A stretch of DNA of 44,120 bases from a virus. A model generated the notes under the pieces. It was not told the origin of the DNA and made no database searches. It worked only from the letters and a program-made list of their open reading frames with translations. Made by a program: the position numbers and the translations under genes. Position 1 is the stretch's first letter; each line of letters opens with the position of its first letter. Of this stretch, positions 41,754-44,120 are shown piece by piece. The stretch spans positions 1-44,120 of the IMG/VR virus record IMGVR_UViG_3300020439_000014. One strand, written 5' to 3'.

Positions 41754-41780
41754 TATAGCCTCTGTAAGATAAATTGTCAA
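41752..41780 (-). promoter_or_regulatory. Perfect consensus sigma70 promoter before head genes
   Basis: The minus strand has TTGACA (41780-41775), 17 bases and TATAAT (41757-41752), an exact consensus. It lies just after the terminase stop. The first ATG of the HNH gene (41753) overlaps the -10 box, so a transcript from here would start near 41745, close to the second ATG (41744). It would drive portal and capsid expression; HNH from this promoter would be nearly leaderless. Confidence 0.82.
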
Positions 41781-41802
41781 ACATTATTTTTGCTAGGGGT
41801 TA

Positions 41803-43107
41803 TTAAAAGCCACTCTGCGTTGTTTCAAATGAATACAGTGCGTAGCGTAAAGCATCCGCCATGTGAGACGCTCTGTTGTGTTTTGGTTTTTCTTTCGCTA
41901 AATTTGGATTAGGATCCCATTGATATTGATCTAAGCAGCTTAAAGTCTCATCGCATCGTTGATCGACAAACAACTTGTCATTGTCTACAATCGCAGCCAC
42001 ATGGGCAATGCCATCCAGTACAGACTTCTTAGCGTTGCTTGTTGAAATATCGTACTGTAAAGCGAAGTCATATCTAGTTTGCTGTGCTGCGGAATCAATG
42101 AAAATAAAATCGATATCCCACTTCTGTATCATTTCTTGGATTTGCATCGCATGCTGTTCCGTTGTTTTTTCAGCATCAAGATACTCATCTAAAATATAAT
42201 ACAGCTCTTCTTCCCAATCATAACCAATTACGCAAAAGGCAGTAGGATCACGGTAACCAACATCAAGGCCAGCAAATACATCCATATTAGTGGTATCCAA
42301 TGCCTCATTGTTGGAGATACATGTTTCGTGATTAAAGTTCCAAATTTGTCCTTCATAAGTATTAAAATCTGCTTCATATTCTTGTCGAAATTCTGCTTCC
42401 GACATACTTTTACGTGCTTCAGCGATATCAAACTCGCTCATTCTCGGGTTATCTCGATATGTTGCCCGTATTGAACACCATTCGGCGAACTCGTCATTAA
42501 ACCCTCTATCAAAAAACTCGGCAAACCAGTTGTTCCTGCCCCGTGGGGTTGAAATAAAAATTGCTTTTGAATTATCTTTATCCAATGTCGGTCGAAGTGC
42601 TACATTAAACGCATCACGTCCGTCTGCCAACGCCGCTTCGTCAAATATAATTAAATCGTAGCTACGACCCACACAGGAATCAACTTGGTTTACTGAGCCC
42701 ATTCTTACGGTTGAACCATTGCTCAACTCAATAACTTTATCTTTTGCATTGTCTTTTACTACTTCTAAATCAAAATGCTTGATAAGACTTCTTTGTAAAT
42801 CAAAAGAAATCTGAGACAGCGAGTAGTTAGGGGACATTATAAGAATGTTTGAATTCGGAACTAGGGAGACTAGTTGGCCGATTATGTTTGCGATGTATGT
42901 CTTGCCTTGTCTTCGACTCACTGCGGCACATACAAATCTATACTTAGGATTATTGATCGCGTTTATTATTGCTACCTGAGAAGGTAGCGGAGTGATGCCG
43001 AGTAGTTCCAAATATGGATCTACTGGAAGTTTGAGGAAGCGTGTCTCAGATTGTAAATCATGCAAGGCATCACCAGTGATATCAGCCCTGCTTATTTGTA
43101 TTGTCAT
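41803..43107 (-). CDS. terL: Large terminase subunit
   Basis: This 434-aa packaging motor has an ATPase domain with Walker A RRQGKT (about 65-70), Walker B DLIIFDEAA (about 151-159) and coupling motif STPRG (about 190-196). The nuclease domain has GLDVGYRDPTAFCVIGY (first acidic cluster, about 287-303), FIFIDSAAQQ (second Asp, about 345) and HRASHMADALRYALYS near the end (third acidic residue). All expected residues are present, so it should be active in ATP-driven translocation and cutting of concatemers. It starts 2 bases after the stop of the lipoprotein gene. A small terminase gene is not visible in this window and may lie beyond the right edge. Confidence 0.95.
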   Translation of the reverse strand: MTIQISRADITGDALHDLQSETRFLKLPVDPYLELLGITPLPSQVAIINAINNPKYRFVCAAVSRRQGKTYIANIIGQLVSLVPNSNILIMSPNYSLSQISFDLQRSLIKHFDLEVVKDNAKDKVIELSNGSTVRMGSVNQVDSCVGRSYDLIIFDEAALADGRDAFNVALRPTLDKDNSKAIFISTPRGRNNWFAEFFDRGFNDEFAEWCSIRATYRDNPRMSEFDIAEARKSMSEAEFRQEYEADFNTYEGQIWNFNHETCISNNEALDTTNMDVFAGLDVGYRDPTAFCVIGYDWEEELYYILDEYLDAEKTTEQHAMQIQEMIQKWDIDFIFIDSAAQQTRYDFALQYDISTSNAKKSVLDGIAHVAAIVDNDKLFVDQRCDETLSCLDQYQWDPNPNLAKEKPKHNRASHMADALRYALYSFETTQSGF

Positions 43108-43109
43108 GG

Positions 43110-43481
43110 TTACTGCTCTACTTTTGTTGCATCTCGATAGTAGATAATTATTTCTTTCTGTTGACGTATATACCTACGAAGTTCTTGTAAATTAAACGCC
43201 ATATTTTCGTAGTCTTGTGGAGTCATTCCAAATATAACAAATGTTCCACCTTGCATTTTACTGATACGAGCGATTTGCTCCTCAAGATTTTTTTCTGTGA
43301 CTACAAAAAATTCTACATCCTGCAAATCTATTTTTCTAGGGAGTTGAGGCTGATAGATCTCCAGTGTTTTATATTCAGTTACAGTTTTTATGACCGGCTC
43401 GGGGGTTGGTAGAGGGTCATTTTTCAAAAAAGAACACCCAGATAAAAATAGTATAGTTAAAAAACTAGTTGCTGTCCGCAT
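43110..43481 (-). CDS. Outer-membrane spanin-like lipoprotein
   Basis: The preferred start is the ATG at 43481, with GAGG 6 bases upstream. The frame could start at GTG 43496, but the ATG gives the better signal peptide. The start MRTATSFLTILFLSGC is a lipoprotein signal with lipobox LSGC at Cys16. A Pro/Thr-rich stretch follows (DPLPTPEPVIK), then a domain with DVEFFVVTEKNLEEQI, TFVIFGMTPQDYENMAF and LQELRRYIRQQKEIIIYY, as found in marine phage spanin-type proteins. It overlaps the i-spanin-like gene by 17 bases in another frame, the classic Rz/Rz1 arrangement. It would disrupt the outer membrane at lysis. At 123 aa it is longer than lambda Rz1. Confidence 0.75.
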   Translation of the reverse strand: MRTATSFLTILFLSGCSFLKNDPLPTPEPVIKTVTEYKTLEIYQPQLPRKIDLQDVEFFVVTEKNLEEQIARISKMQGGTFVIFGMTPQDYENMAFNLQELRRYIRQQKEIIIYYRDATKVEQ

Positions 43482-43887
43482 TTTCCACCTCTTCACTATC
43501 TTTTTCTATCTGTTCAAAAACTTTTTTTGTACCGTTGTTGATTCGAGGCTCAATAAGCCCAGGCTTTACTCGGGCCAACTTAGTGAGGTCATGCCTTTTG
43601 AAAATAGACAAGTAATCATCCATTTCTGCTTGCATTTCATTGTTTGCTTCGGTGAGTTTTCCGACAGCCTCTAATTGTACCTTTAAGTTATTTTCTGCTT
43701 GCTTTCTTGAAGCTGTTTCTGTTTCCAAGGCTGTTTCCAGCTTTGTTGTATTCTCTTTTAAAATTACGTTATTTGCTTCAAGTTGTGCGATTGTTGCTTC
43801 TGCTTTGCTTACAGTTGTAGTATGATATGCGTATGCGCCTCCAGCTACAACTAACATAAGCGGCATAGCTTTTATTAATCCTAACAT
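43465..43887 (-). CDS. Inner-membrane spanin-like protein (Rz-type)
   Basis: This 140-aa protein has an N-terminal signal-anchor (LIKAMPLMLVVAGGAYAY at about 4-21), then a long coiled coil (KAEATIAQLEANNVILKEN through LTEANNEMQAEM). It ends with a soluble part (FKRHDLTKLARVKPGLIEPR, NGTKKVFEQIEKD). This is the shape of an i-spanin, and its 3' end overlaps the lipoprotein gene that would be its partner. It would cross the periplasm and pair with the lipoprotein to fuse the membranes at lysis. No holin or endolysin is visible in the window. The start overlaps the previous stop as TAATG. Confidence 0.78.
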   Translation of the reverse strand: MLGLIKAMPLMLVVAGGAYAYHTTTVSKAEATIAQLEANNVILKENTTKLETALETETASRKQAENNLKVQLEAVGKLTEANNEMQAEMDDYLSIFKRHDLTKLARVKPGLIEPRINNGTKKVFEQIEKDSEEVENADSN

Positions 43888-44120
43888 TAGTATATCTTCC
43901 TCAAGTCATAGCCCACAGGATTTACCACTTTTATTTCATGCTTTACTCCGAGCAAATCTACAAAGATTATATGTGTTGTGCTAATCTTTTTTATTTCTTT
44001 TGCTCGGTAAGTTTTAGGATCACCACTTTCTATTCGTGATCCGTCCTCTAAAAATTTTACTTCTCCGGGAAAGAACACTGTTAGTTCCCATTCTTCCCTT
44101 ATAACTGTTCGCCACCAGTG
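43887..44120 (-). CDS. Hypothetical small protein, 5' end beyond window
   Basis: The frame is open to the right edge, so the true start lies outside. An in-frame GTG at 44078 is possible, but the residues before it (WWRTVIREEWELTV) read as normal protein and continue smoothly into FFPGEVKFLEDGSRIESGDP and KTYRAKEIKKI. The rest (HIIFVDLLGVKHEIKVVNPVGYDLRKIY) is beta-rich and charged. I recognise no family with certainty; small proteins of this style sit beside spanin and terminase genes in marine phages. It has no membrane segment in the visible part. It is coupled to the i-spanin gene by TAATG. Confidence 0.7.
   Translation of the reverse strand, partial: HWWRTVIREEWELTVFFPGEVKFLEDGSRIESGDPKTYRAKEIKKISTTHIIFVDLLGVKHEIKVVNPVGYDLRKIY

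Noticed and set aside
41754-41780. TTG start for the HNH gene
   Set aside because: The TTG is part of a perfect -35 box. The first nine residues look unlike the rest of the protein, and ATGs follow.
1-44120. Integrase, attachment site, tRNA, defence or toxin genes
   Set aside because: Nearly all DNA is used by minus-strand structural genes; the few gaps are short and hold only promoters, terminators or ribosome binding sites.

Overview
The window is the late structural region of a tailed double-stranded DNA phage, or prophage, with a lambda/HK97-type siphovirus plan. Every gene I can support lies on the minus strand, so transcription runs from about 44120 down to 1. Two points indicate a Gram-negative host: an inner/outer-membrane spanin pair, and a complete lambda-like tail-tip set (M, L, K, I, J). 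The DNA is AT-rich. The fibre modules (GYGITDA repeats, the LNTLNELAAAL cassette, small 'SP-x-GDLW' domains) resemble those of marine phages, so I infer an aquatic host. The host genus cannot be read from this sequence.

Layout in transcription order. Lysis and packaging, 44120-41361: a small protein cut by the window edge, a Rz-like/Rz1-like spanin pair, large terminase and an HNH protein. Head, 41374-35438: portal, a small basic protein, a prohead protease-scaffold-major capsid fusion in one ORF, a gp6-like connector, an unrecognised 455-aa neck-region protein and a tail terminator. Tail tube, 35377-33689. Tail assembly, 33558-15687: chaperone with a -1 frameshift extension, 1888-aa tape measure, then gpM, gpL, gpK, gpI and a very large gpJ (2673 aa). 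Fibre and adhesin block, 15585-1: a small BppU-like protein, a 61-aa protein, a Lys-rich repeat protein, and several structural or fibre proteins ending in LamG-like and Gly-rich tips. The last gene runs off the left edge.

Transcription signals can be read directly. There are perfect or near-perfect sigma70 promoters (TTGACA/T, 17 bp, TATAAT) just before the portal block (41752-41780), before the tail-assembly block (33596-33624) and before the fibre block (15636-15664). Rho-independent terminators with UUCG loops follow the major capsid gene (37841-37872) and the tail-tube gene (33644-33671). The two most abundant virion proteins therefore each end at a terminator, and the tail-assembly and fibre modules restart from strong host-type promoters. 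Within modules, genes are tightly packed, with many TAATG or ATGA overlaps.

The most interesting items are: the AAATTTT frameshift signal in the tail chaperone; the protease-scaffold-capsid fusion with a possible internal start; a gpL whose iron-sulfur cysteine pairs are split by an insertion resembling carbohydrate-binding modules; a Lys-rich repeat protein of unknown role; and a family of fibres built from shared cassettes with exchanged tips. I found no CRISPR array, tRNA, integrase, reverse transcriptase or defence system, and no gap without genes longer than about 130 bases.
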